Part shown: one piece after another, positions 9,179-16,958 of the stretch
How the letters are laid out: each line of letters begins with the position of its first letter
How positions within the stretch are numbered: the stretch's first letter is position 1
NCBI RefSeq assembly: GCF_016804325.1
Contig: NZ_CP043627.1
Location: 1,126,001 to 1,190,000, forward strand
Length of the DNA: 64,000 bases
From: Methylobacterium aquaticum
GTDB taxonomy: Bacteria > Pseudomonadota > Alphaproteobacteria > Rhizobiales > Beijerinckiaceae
Direction of reading: 5' to 3'
The notes under the pieces: model-generated
The model's database searches: none
What the model saw: only the letters and a program-made list of their open reading frames with translations
Told to the model about the DNA's origin: nothing
Position numbers and translations under genes: made by a program

Positions 9179-9206
9179 TTCCCCGTCCCGTGGGGAGAAC
9201 GGGGAA
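9179..9206 (-). terminator. Possible hairpin terminator after the TVP38 gene
   Basis: Perfect 8-bp inverted repeat (TTCCCCGT / ACGGGGAA) with a 12-base loop, in the gap after the TVP38-type gene and before the histidine kinase. There is no clear U-tract, so termination is only possible. Confidence 0.35.
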
Positions 9207-9276
9207 AGCTATTCCCGAACCTGGAAAAATCCAGACGCCGACCAACGAATTGCGCGTGATCGTATCGCGTCGGGAT

Positions 9277-10038
9277 TCAGCCGGGATGGCCGCGCCAGCG
9301 CCGCCAGGCCACCGGCAGCAGCGCCAGGGCGCCGAGGCCGAGCAGGGTGGCGACGAGCTGCGGCGTGACGATCGCCCGCAGCGACAGGGCGGCGTCGCAG
9401 GCGATGCCGCCGGCCACGAGGCAGGCTTCCTTCGCCGCCTGGTGGGCCGCCACGACGGTCTCCACCCCCGCACCCGCCGAGGCGTAGATGAAGGCGCCGG
9501 GGCTGATGCCGATGAGGGTGGCGAGCGCGAAGGTGCGCAGCCGCACGCCGAAGATCGCGGGCGCCAGGTTGGTCATCCAGAACGGGAAGACCGGCAGCAG
9601 CCGCAGGACCATCACGTACGAGAAGGCGTCGCGGCGAAAGCCCTCGGCGAGGCGCCCGAGCCGCGAGCCGGCGCGGCGCAGCAGCACCTCGCCCGCCGCG
9701 GTGCGGCCGATCGAGAACACCACGACGGCGCCGGTGGTGGCGGCCGAGATCGACACCAGCGCGCCGGCGACCGGCCCGAACAGGAAGCCGCACAGGGTCG
9801 TCATAATCACCGAGACCGGCAGCGACACGATCACGGTACCGACATAGGCGAGATACGCGCAGGCATAGGCGCGCCAGAACCCCTCGGCGACCCAGGCCTT
9901 GGCATAGGCCCGGGAGGCGAGGAGCTGGTCGAGGCTGAACCAGCGGGTGATGCCGCCGATGAGCAACCCGAGCGACAGGGCCACCAGGGCGACGAGCGGC
10001 AGCACCCGCAGCCAGCCGCGCCAGGCCGGGGCCGCCAC
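9277..10038 (-). CDS. TVP38/TMEM64 family (DedA-like) membrane protein
   Basis: 253-aa integral inner-membrane protein with five or six hydrophobic segments. The family core is visible: the hydrophobic SLPVSVIMTTLCGFLFGPVAG and the RLLPVFPFWMTNLAPA loop, which matches the re-entrant RxxPxxP(F) region of VTT-domain proteins. These proteins are implicated in lipid scrambling or small-molecule transport; the exact role here is unknown. The start is a GTG at 10038 (MAAPAW); the reading frame is open upstream, so a longer N-terminus is possible. The gene starts 70 nt after the methyltransferase stop and the two may be co-transcribed. Confidence 0.85.
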   Translation of the reverse strand: MAAPAWRGWLRVLPLVALVALSLGLLIGGITRWFSLDQLLASRAYAKAWVAEGFWRAYACAYLAYVGTVIVSLPVSVIMTTLCGFLFGPVAGALVSISAATTGAVVVFSIGRTAAGEVLLRRAGSRLGRLAEGFRRDAFSYVMVLRLLPVFPFWMTNLAPAIFGVRLRTFALATLIGISPGAFIYASAGAGVETVVAAHQAAKEACLVAGGIACDAALSLRAIVTPQLVATLLGLGALALLPVAWRRWRGHPG

Positions 10039-10108
10039 GGCCTCCGGGCCGGCTTCCGAGGGGGAGGGGCCTTGCCGGACGGGGACCCGTCCGGCCGGGT
10101 CGGCGCGC

Positions 10109-10761
10109 TCACCCGGGCTTCTGCATGCGCAGGATCTTGAAGAACCCGCCCGGGAAGGTCGGGCGCACGCCCAGGAAGGTCACGCCGCGGCTCCTCGTCC
10201 AGGCCTCGATCCGGGCGGCCTTGAAGGCCGAGCTCCAGCCGATCTTCTCGCAGAGCGGCGCGACGATCTCCTCGACCTTGGCCACGGTGCCGCGGTCCTG
10301 GCCGAAATGGTTGGCGAGCACGATCATGCCGCCGGGCCTCGTCACCCGCAGGAACTCGTCCAGCGCGCCTTCGGGTCGGGTACCAGGGTGATGAGGAACT
10401 GCGCCACCACCGCGTCGAAGCTCGCGTCGGCGTAGCCGAGGCGGCAGACATCCATGACCTGGAGGCCCTTGACGTGGGTGAGCCCGCGCCGTGCCACCTT
10501 GCGGTTGGCCCGTTTCAGCATGTCCTCGGACAGGTCGACGCCGTAGACCTCGGCATCCTTCGGATAGTAGCCGAGGGACAGGCCGGTGCCGACGCCGGCC
10601 TCCAGGATCCGCCGCCCGCCGGCGAGCGCCGCCTCGACCGCGTCCCGCGCCGCCGGCTCGGTGAGCTTGTCGTAGACCACGTCGTAGACCGGCGCCCAGC
10701 GCGCATAGGCCTTGCGCATCAAGGCGGTGGTGGGCCCCGCCTCTCGCGGCTCGCTCAGCAT
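10109..10761 (-). CDS. Class I SAM methyltransferase, PmtA-like (phospholipid N-methyltransferase), frameshifted
   Basis: Predicted S-adenosylmethionine-dependent methyltransferase of about 217 aa once the frame is restored. Motif I is ILEAGVGTGLSL, motif II EVYGVDLSEDML, and later ITLVPDPE...LDEFLRVTRPGG and IVLANHF follow the pattern of Rhodobacter-type PmtA, which converts phosphatidylethanolamine to phosphatidylcholine. The frame changes near 10373-10375: one extra base gives VPDPEGALDEFLRV. That it is PmtA rather than another small-molecule methyltransferase of the same fold is inference from motif similarity. The following TVP38-type membrane protein fits a lipid context. Confidence 0.75.
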
Positions 10762-10867
10762 GTCCGTCTTCTCTCCGAGTTCGATCGTCGCGCGGGCGTC
10801 GATGCGCGCGTGTGTGCTACGATTTCCGCTGGAAATCTTTTGAAAAACCGCATCATCCCGCGTCGAA

Positions 10868-12016
10868 TCAGGCCGCCGCCAGGCGGTCCGCCTCGACCCG
10901 CCGGATGGTGCCGCCGCCCAGGACCCGCGCCCTCAGCCCGTCATCGGCGTAGATGACGCAGGCCTGGCCCGGCGACACCCCGTCCTCGGGGGTCGCCAGC
11001 GTCACCTCGGCCGACGCCGTGTCCGGGTTCCAGGTCAGGGTGGCGGGGCGCGGCTCGCGGGTCGAGCGCACGCGGACCGCCACGGGCAGGTCGCGGGAGG
11101 CGGTGAGCGGCGCATCGCCGAGCCAGTTCGGATCGGCCAGCCGGATCACCGAGGTGGCGAGGGCCTCACGCGGGCCGACCACGACCCGGGCCTCGCCGGG
11201 CTCCAGGCGCACGACGTAGAGCGGCTCGCCCGCCGCCACGTTGAGGCCGCGGCGCTGGCCGACCGTGAAGCCGATGATGCCGTCATGGTGGCCGAGCCGC
11301 CGCCCGTCGAGATGGACGATCTCGCCCGGCCGCACCGCGTCGGGCCGCAGCCGGGCGATCACGTCCTGGTAGCGCCCCTGCGGCACGAAGCAGATGTCCT
11401 GGCTGTCCGGCTTGTCGGCGACCGACAGGCCGAACTCCTTGGCGAGCGCGCGGGTCTCGTCCTTCGGCCGCTCGCCCAGCGGAAAGCGCAGGAGGTCGAG
11501 CTGCCGGCTCGTGGTCGCGTACAGGAAGTAGCTCTGGTCCCGGGCCGGATCGAGGGCGCGGTGGAGCGCCCGGCCGCCGCCCGGCAGCGCCCGGCTCGCG
11601 ACGTAGTGGCCGGTCGCCAGCACGTCGGCGCCGAGGTCCTGGGCGGTGGTGAGGAGGTCGCGGAACTTGATCGAGCGGTTGCACTCGACGCAGGGGATCG
11701 GCGTCTCGCCCTGGAGATAGCTGTCGGCGAAGCGATCGATCACCGCCTCGCGGAACCGGTCCTCGTAGTCGAGGACGTAATGCGGGATGCCGATGGTCTC
11801 GGCGGCGCGGCGGGCATCGTGGATGTCCTGGCCGGCGCAGCAGGCGCCGCGGCGATGGGTGGCCGCGCCGTGGTCGTAGAGCTGCAGCGTGATTCCGACC
11901 ACGTCGTAGCCCTCGCGCTTCAGGAGCGCGGCGACGACCGAGGAATCGACGCCCCCGGACATCGCCACCACGACGCGGGTGTCTTCCGGGGCCTTGTGCA
12001 GATCGAGCGAGTTCAT
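10868..12016 (-). CDS. mnmA: tRNA-specific 2-thiouridylase MnmA
   Basis: Catalyses ATP-dependent 2-thiolation of the wobble uridine U34 in tRNA-Lys, -Glu and -Gln. The N-terminal PP-loop motif [14 protein letters not shown], the catalytic cysteine in [10 protein letters not shown] and the second cysteine in [11 protein letters not shown] are all present, as are GHYV and the TVGQRRGL segment of the central domain. The start [10 protein letters not shown] at 12016 is preferred; a start 36 nt upstream is possible. At 382 aa it is of normal length. Monocistronic, transcribed away from the flagellar cluster. Confidence 0.95.
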   Translation of the reverse strand: MNSLDLHKAPEDTRVVVAMSGGVDSSVVAALLKREGYDVVGITLQLYDHGAATHRRGACCAGQDIHDARRAAETIGIPHYVLDYEDRFREAVIDRFADSYLQGETPIPCVECNRSIKFRDLLTTAQDLGADVLATGHYVASRALPGGGRALHRALDPARDQSYFLYATTSRQLDLLRFPLGERPKDETRALAKEFGLSVADKPDSQDICFVPQGRYQDVIARLRPDAVRPGEIVHLDGRRLGHHDGIIGFTVGQRRGLNVAAGEPLYVVRLEPGEARVVVGPREALATSVIRLADPNWLGDAPLTASRDLPVAVRVRSTREPRPATLTWNPDTASAEVTLATPEDGVSPGQACVIYADDGLRARVLGGGTIRRVEADRLAAA

Positions 12017-12237
12017 GACCGTGCGAGGGGTGTCTCGGGGCGGCTCCGGCAAGCAGATCGCGGCCGCTGGCGGAGTCTATAGCGATCCGACCGGCATTCT
12101 GCCAGGGCGCGAGGGCGCGCGACCCGCAGGGAAGTTCTTGCCGGGTTCCCGGCAGATTCCGACCGGGCGGCCCGCCGGTGCCATCGGCGCCCCTATGATT
12201 ATCGCATCAAATCAATATCTTACGACGCGCGCCCGAC

Positions 12238-12253
12238 TGGCAGGCGGCTTGCT
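12238..12253 (+). promoter_or_regulatory. Sigma-54 (RpoN) promoter upstream of fliK
   Basis: TGGCAG-N5-TTGCT, one mismatch from the RpoN consensus TGGCAC-N5-TTGCW. The invariant GG and GC are separated by exactly 10 bases. It ends 24 nt before the fliK ATG, and AGGAGG (12266-12271) follows as ribosome-binding site. The presence of flbD, a sigma-54 activator gene, in the same cluster supports a functional promoter. The 12053-12237 stretch before it shows no gene. Confidence 0.65.
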
Positions 12254-12277
12254 CTGCCGGGACCCAGGAGGTCGCCG

Positions 12278-13564
12278 ATGCAGATCAGCGGAGCGGGCGA
12301 GGGGGGATGGAGTGCGGGGCGCGAGCCGGCCCGGACGGCGAAGGCCGTCGCGCACGAACCGTTCCGCGTGAGCGAGCGGGAGGCCGACCGGATCATGCGC
12401 TCGCCCAAGCGGGAGGTGGATTCGTCGCGGTCCCGCATCGAGACCACGCCCACCGAGACGCGACACGCCGACGCGAAGCGGGCCGACGCCACGTCCGAGG
12501 CCCGATCCCGCCGGGAGCGGGCCGAGGACGCCGCCGGGACGGCCGCCGGCCGCCAGGACTCGATCGACCGGGACAGGACCGCCAAGGAGAAGGCGACGAA
12601 GGACCGTGCCACGAAGGACCGGGCCACGAAGGACGCCGTGGCCGACGACCGGGTGAGGAAGCACGCCGCCGCGACATCGTCGGCCGCGACCGCCGCGAAG
12701 CCCGCCGTGGCGGCGCCCGATGCGGCACAGGCCGAAGCGGCCCGGGCAACCACCTCCGACGACGAGACCACCGAGGCCGCTCCCGGCGACGATACCGAGG
12801 CCGAGGGCGATACGGGTGAGGCCGCGGGCACCGCCGCGACGCCGATCCCGGCTTTGCCGGCCGCCCCGGTCGCGACGGCGCCCGCGGCCGGTGCGGGCGC
12901 CGCCGCGAAGGCGGCCTCGACCGGGTCCGGCGCCGCGGTCGAGACGACGACTCCGGCCGATCCGCGCATCGCCGCCCTGCTGGCCGAGGCCGCGAAGGCG
13001 GGCGATGGCACGGACCAGCCGCCGCCGGGCGGACCCGTCCCCTCGCCCGACGGCATCGCGGCGCCCGACCCATCCTTGTCCACGCCGCAGGCGAAGGCGG
13101 GCGAGGTCGCGGCGCCGGCCGCCGCCGAGACCCGCCCGGCCGTCTCGGTGCAGGCGCCTTTGAGCGCGGTGCCGATCACCATCGGGATTCGGGCGCTTAC
13201 GGGCTCGAACCGCTTCGAGATCCGCCTCGATCCCTACGAGCTCGGCCGCATCGACGTCAGCCTCGACATCGCCCGCCAGCACGGCACCGTGAAGGCGCAT
13301 CTCGTGGTGGAGCGGCCCGAGACCCTGGCGCTGCTCCAGCGCGACGCGTCCAGCCTGCAGCAGGCGCTCACGCAAGCCGGGCTCGATCCCGGCACGACCG
13401 GCCTCACCTTCTCCCTGCGCGACGGCGGTGGCCAGAACCCGCAGCGCGACCAGGCCGGTCGCCCGCAGGGGCAGGACCGCGCGGCCGCCCCGGCGGAGGA
13501 GGCCCAGGCCGCCTCACCCTTGCGCAACCTCGGCCAGCGCCTCGGCCTCGACCTCAGGATCTAG
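12278..13564 (+). CDS. fliK: Flagellar hook-length control protein FliK
   Basis: 428 aa. The first 290 residues are low-complexity, Ala/Asp/Glu/Lys-rich with short KDRATKD-type repeats (about residues 100-130), as expected for the flexible ruler part of FliK. The conserved C-terminal Flg_hook domain (about residues 298-385) has FEIRLDPYELGRIDVSLDI and an ERPETLALLQRDASSLQQAL stretch ending GLTFSL, which binds FlhB and switches export specificity. AGGAGG lies 7 nt before the ATG and a sigma-54 promoter just upstream. It is the first gene of a plus-strand flagellar series. Confidence 0.92.
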   Translation: MQISGAGEGGWSAGREPARTAKAVAHEPFRVSEREADRIMRSPKREVDSSRSRIETTPTETRHADAKRADATSEARSRRERAEDAAGTAAGRQDSIDRDRTAKEKATKDRATKDRATKDAVADDRVRKHAAATSSAATAAKPAVAAPDAAQAEAARATTSDDETTEAAPGDDTEAEGDTGEAAGTAATPIPALPAAPVATAPAAGAGAAAKAASTGSGAAVETTTPADPRIAALLAEAAKAGDGTDQPPPGGPVPSPDGIAAPDPSLSTPQAKAGEVAAPAAAETRPAVSVQAPLSAVPITIGIRALTGSNRFEIRLDPYELGRIDVSLDIARQHGTVKAHLVVERPETLALLQRDASSLQQALTQAGLDPGTTGLTFSLRDGGGQNPQRDQAGRPQGQDRAAAPAEEAQAASPLRNLGQRLGLDLRI

Positions 13565-13600
13565 CGACGCCCCGATGACGAACGAACTTGCGAGGTCCCG

Positions 13601-14278
13601 ATGACCGCCGGCATCAGCAGCCTGTCCAGCCTCTCCAACCCGACCGGCACCACGCCCAAGAGCGACGCCAGCACGATCGCCGGGAACTTCAACCAGTTCC
13701 TGACCCTGCTGACGACGCAGCTGCAGAACCAGAACCCGCTCGACCCCCTCGACACCAACCAGTTCACCCAGCAGCTGGTGCAGTTCGCCTCGGTCGAGCA
13801 GCAGCTCAAGACCAACGACCAGCTCGGCAACCTGATCACCGCCAGCAAGGCGTCCGCCGCGGCGACGGCCTCCGGGCTGATCGGCAAGACCGTGACGGCG
13901 GACGGGGCCACGTCGCCGCTGGCCAAAGGCACTGCCACCTGGACTCTCAACCCGGCCCGGGCCGCCGCCAAGGCGGTGATGACCATCACCGATGCCAAGG
14001 GCAACGTGGTCGCCACCCAGACCAAGGCGTTGCCCGCCGGCAGCCAGAGCTTCACCTGGGACGGGCGCGCCTCCACCGGGCAGCTCGCCCCGGACGGAAA
14101 ATACACCTTGAAGGTGCAGGCCCTCGACGCCACCGGCTCGAGCGTCGCCGTCGACACCAAGATCACCGGGGCGATCACCAGCGTGGACGTCTCCGGTGCC
14201 GAACCGGTCCTGACCATCGGCGACCGCACCGTGGCCCTCAGCAGCGTCGAGGCGATCGGTGGAACCAGCGGCCAATGA
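13601..14278 (+). CDS. flgD: Flagellar hook assembly protein FlgD
   Basis: Hook-cap protein needed for polymerisation of FlgE, 225 aa. The N-terminal FlgD signature is clear: FLTLLTTQLQNQNPLDPLDTNQF and TQQLVQFASVEQQLKTN (residues 30-75). A FlgD Ig/Tudor-like region follows (SQSFTWDGRASTGQLAPDGKYTL). It starts 36 nt after the fliK stop and is probably co-transcribed with fliK. Length and domain order are normal. Confidence 0.95.
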   Translation: MTAGISSLSSLSNPTGTTPKSDASTIAGNFNQFLTLLTTQLQNQNPLDPLDTNQFTQQLVQFASVEQQLKTNDQLGNLITASKASAAATASGLIGKTVTADGATSPLAKGTATWTLNPARAAAKAVMTITDAKGNVVATQTKALPAGSQSFTWDGRASTGQLAPDGKYTLKVQALDATGSSVAVDTKITGAITSVDVSGAEPVLTIGDRTVALSSVEAIGGTSGQ

Positions 14279-14323
14279 TTCGGTGGATTGCTGTGGATTA
14301 CGAATCACATGCGAGGGAAATGA

Positions 14324-14339
14324 TTCAACCAATCTTAAG
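14324..14339 (+). promoter_or_regulatory. CtrA-like box upstream of sciP
   Basis: TTCA-N7-TTAAG, one mismatch from the CtrA consensus TTAA-N7-TTAAC, 52 nt upstream of the sciP ATG. In Caulobacter, sciP is CtrA-controlled and its product inhibits CtrA. The match here is by eye only. Confidence 0.4.
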
Positions 14340-14390
14340 CGCGGATGCGTAGCTTCGGTCTCGACAGGTCAGTCGAGTGTAGAGCGTATC

Positions 14391-14666
14391 ATGACCGAAC
14401 CGCATCGCCCGAGGGTGAAGTACGTCATCGGGCCAGACGGAAGTCCGCTGACGATCGCGGACCTTCCGCCGACCGATACCCGCCGATGGGTGATCCGGCG
14501 CAAGGCCGAGGTGGTGGCCGCCGTCCGCGGCGGGCTGCTGAGCCTCGAGGAAGCGTGCCAGCGTTACACGCTGACCACCGAGGAATTCCTGAGCTGGCAG
14601 TATTCGATCGAGCAGCACGGGCTCGCCGGCCTGCGCACGACCCGGATCCAGCATTACCGTCAGTGA
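14391..14666 (+). CDS. sciP: CtrA inhibitor SciP (DUF1153 family)
   Basis: 91-aa cytoplasmic regulator that in Caulobacter binds CtrA-dependent promoters and CtrA itself to block transcription. The DUF1153 features are visible: KYVIGPDGSPLTIADLPP at the N-terminus, TRRWVIRRKAEVVAAVRGG, then the helix-turn-helix-like SLEEACQRYTLTTEEFLSW. The ATG at 14391 was chosen because the product then matches the family's usual 90 or so residues; the open frame extending upstream to 14259 overlaps flgD and has no homology. It sits between flgD and fliF, inside the flagellar cluster that CtrA would control. Confidence 0.9.
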   Translation: MTEPHRPRVKYVIGPDGSPLTIADLPPTDTRRWVIRRKAEVVAAVRGGLLSLEEACQRYTLTTEEFLSWQYSIEQHGLAGLRTTRIQHYRQ

Positions 14667-14737
14667 GGATGCTGGCGGGGCGTCGATCTGACTGATCGAG
14701 AGAAGTGCCCGGGTAGACGGAAAAGCGCCGGATTTCT

Positions 14738-14994
14738 CCTCTCCCGCGGGCGGGGAGAGGCTTTCGTCCCCCTTGTCGGGGACGAAAGGAGCGCGAAGCG
14801 CGAGGGTTGAGGGGGTTTTCCCGGAGGAGCCTCACTCGTCGGGACTCCTTGACCCTCGCTTCGGCTTCGCCTCCGCTCGCTGCGTCTCCTGAACGGAGAC
14901 GCAGCCCTCTCCCCGCAACAAGAAGTCGGGCTTGCCCGACTTCGTCCGTCGCTTGCAGATCCCGGGCAAGCCCGGGATCTGACGGGGAGAGGGG
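14738..14994. repeat. Palindromic intergenic repeat, family A (long copy)
   Basis: Occupies most of the 518-bp gap between sciP and fliF. Its ends carry CTCTCCCGCGGGCGGGGAGAG and GGGGAGAGG blocks, with an inner CTTTCGTCCCC / GGGGACGAAAG hairpin. The right part holds two further short palindromes built on AAGTCGGGCTTGCCCGACTT and AGATCCCGGGCAAGCCCGGGATCT, so it looks composite. No ORF here resembles a gene. It is related to 2586-2777. Confidence 0.75.
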
Positions 14995-15116
14995 AAATCC
15001 CGCGGCACCCTCGTGATCCGCTGCCTGCCCGGCGGGGATGCCCCCATCCCGGAACCCTACGCCTCGCCCCGAAGCCGGCGGTGTCCCGGGTCTGCGCGCG
15101 CCTTCTTGCGCGCTGT

Positions 15117-15131
15117 TAACCAAGTCATAAC
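15117..15131 (+). promoter_or_regulatory. CtrA-like box upstream of fliF
   Basis: TTAA-N7-ATAA, one mismatch from TTAA-N7-TTAA, 54 nt before the fliF ATG. Immediately after it lies a palindrome, GGCAA-TTT-TTGCC (15141-15153), which could bind a dimeric regulator such as FlbD. In Caulobacter the fliF promoter is activated by CtrA and repressed by FlbD, so this arrangement is plausible. Both sites were found by eye. Confidence 0.45.
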
Positions 15132-15184
15132 CACGACTCGGCAATTTTTGCCCTGGGGCCGCGGTGGCTCCGGTTGGCGGGTGC

Positions 15185-16834
15185 ATGGTCGTGAAGCCGG
15201 TCCTCGATCTGGTGGCGAAGCTGGGGCCCGCGCGGCTCGCCGCGATGGGGGCGGTGACCCTCGCGCTCATCGGTTTCTTCGCTTTCGTCATCCTGCGGGT
15301 CTCGCGGCCCGAGATGGGCGTGCTCTACACCGAACTGTCGGTGCAGGATGCCGGCGCGGTCGTGCGCGACCTCGAGGCCAAGGGCATCCGCTACGAGACG
15401 AGGGGCGATGCCGGCCAGACCGTGCTGGCGCCCCGGGCCGAACTCGCCCGCCTGCGCATGGATCTCGCCGCCAAGGGCCTGCCGAGCGCCGGCGGCGTCG
15501 GCTACGAGATCTTCGACAAGGGCGACGCCTTCTCGTCGACGAGCTTCGTCCAGAACGTCAACCACCTGCGGGCGCTCGAAGGTGAGCTCGCCCGCTCGAT
15601 CCGGGCGATCGGCCGGGTCCAGGCGGCCCGCGTCCACCTGGTCCTGCCCGAGAAGCGGCTGTTTTCCCGCGACCGCGAGGCGCCGAGCGCCGCGATCGTG
15701 GTGAAGCTGTCGGGTGATCTCGATCCGGGCCAGGTCCGGGCGGTGCGCCACCTCGTCGCCTCGGCGGTCGAGGGGCTGAAGCCCGAACGCATCTCGATCG
15801 TCGACGAGCGCGGGCGGCTCCTCGCCGACGGCGCCCGCGGGGCGGAAGCCCAGAACGGCGTCGGCCTCGACGAGCGCCAGACCACCATGGAGCGGCGCCT
15901 GCGGGCCCAGGTCGAGGAGATCGTCGCCGGCATCGTCGGGTCGGGCCGGGCCCGGGTCCAGGTCACGGCCGAGCTCGACCCCAACCGGATCGAGAGCCGG
16001 TCGGAGACCTTCGATCCCGAGAGCCGGGTGGTGCGCTCGACCCAGACCCGCAGCGAGAACTCGCAGTCGCAGAGCAGCGAGAACGGCGTCACCGTCGGCA
16101 ACGAACTGCCCGGCGCGAACCAGGCCCAGCAGAACCAGGGTCCGCGCGAGGCCTCGAACAAGAACGAGGAGACCACCAACTACGAGATCTCCCGCGTCAC
16201 CCGCACCGAGGTGAACGAGGGCGGCCGGATCCGGCGCCTGTCGGTGGCGGTGCTGATTGACGGCACCTACGCGGCGGGCCCGGACGGCAAGCCGGCCTAC
16301 GCGCCGCGGCCGGCGCCGGAACTGGAGCGCATCACCGCGCTGGTGCGCACCGCGGTCGGCTACGACCGGGCCCGGGGCGACCAGGTCGAGGTGGTGAACC
16401 TGCGCTTTGCCGACACCCCGGCGGTGCCCGAGTTCCAGGAGCAGGGTCTGCTGGCCTCGCTCCTCCAGCCGACCAAGGAGGACGTGCTGCGCATCGCCGA
16501 GATGTCGGTGCTCTTCCTCCTCGGCCTCGTGGTGCTGATGACGGTGGTCCGCCCGCTGGTGCAGAAGGTCGTCGCCTCCGAGGATCCGGCGCAGGCCCCG
16601 ATCTCGATCCTCGCCTCCGATCATCCCGGCCTGGTGATGGCGGTGGAGGGCGCGCTGGCGGGCGCCGCTCCGGCCGAACTCGCCCTGCCCGAGAGCCAGG
16701 CCCGGCGCGTCGTCGAGTTCGCCAAGATCAACGGCAAGATCCAGGCCGAGACGATCGAGCGCGTCGTCGACATCGTGAAGTCGAACCCGACCGAGACGGT
16801 CGAGGTGCTGCGCACCTGGATCAACGACCGCTGA
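15185..16834 (+). CDS. fliF: Flagellar M-ring protein FliF
   Basis: 549-aa protein forming the MS ring in the inner membrane. It has an N-terminal TM helix (MGAVTLALIGFFAFVIL), the YscJ/FliF domain (ILR, LYTELSVQDAGAVVRDLEAKG, LPSAGGVGYEIFD, VQNVNHLRALEGELARSI, ARVHLVLPEKRLF), a large central domain, a second TM helix (EMSVLFLLGLVVLMTVV) and the C-terminal tail that binds FliG (ETIERVVDIVKSNPTETVEVLRTWI, NDR). The start MVVKPVLDL at 15185 is preferred over an upstream GTG. Three 24-bp tandem repeats begin in the last codons and run past the stop. fliG follows after 124 nt. Confidence 0.95.
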   Translation: MVVKPVLDLVAKLGPARLAAMGAVTLALIGFFAFVILRVSRPEMGVLYTELSVQDAGAVVRDLEAKGIRYETRGDAGQTVLAPRAELARLRMDLAAKGLPSAGGVGYEIFDKGDAFSSTSFVQNVNHLRALEGELARSIRAIGRVQAARVHLVLPEKRLFSRDREAPSAAIVVKLSGDLDPGQVRAVRHLVASAVEGLKPERISIVDERGRLLADGARGAEAQNGVGLDERQTTMERRLRAQVEEIVAGIVGSGRARVQVTAELDPNRIESRSETFDPESRVVRSTQTRSENSQSQSSENGVTVGNELPGANQAQQNQGPREASNKNEETTNYEISRVTRTEVNEGGRIRRLSVAVLIDGTYAAGPDGKPAYAPRPAPELERITALVRTAVGYDRARGDQVEVVNLRFADTPAVPEFQEQGLLASLLQPTKEDVLRIAEMSVLFLLGLVVLMTVVRPLVQKVVASEDPAQAPISILASDHPGLVMAVEGALAGAAPAELALPESQARRVVEFAKINGKIQAETIERVVDIVKSNPTETVEVLRTWINDR

Positions 16835-16886
16835 CGCTACCGGATCAACGACCGCCGACGCTGCCGGATTAACGACCGCCGAGGCT
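16815..16886 (+). repeat. Three 24-bp tandem repeats across the fliF stop codon
   Basis: Three adjacent 24-bp units (16815-16838, 16839-16862, 16863-16886) share the core GGATCAACGACCGC plus GACGCT (third copy GGATTAACGACCGC, GAGGCT). Unit 1 encodes the FliF C-terminal residues WINDR and contains the stop TGA. In units 2 and 3 the equivalent triplet is CGA, so they lie outside the gene. The unit length is a multiple of three. Confidence 0.85.
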
Positions 16887-16958
16887 TCGGCCCGCCGAAC
16901 GCCCCCAAGACCAAGACACGTCTCCCGCACTCCGTTCCGCCCGAGAGAAGCCGACGCC

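Noticed and set aside
12560..12680. Short repeats in fliK considered as a CRISPR-like or tandem array
   Set aside because: They are imperfect, in frame, and encode the low-complexity KDRATKD ruler region of FliK; no spacer structure.
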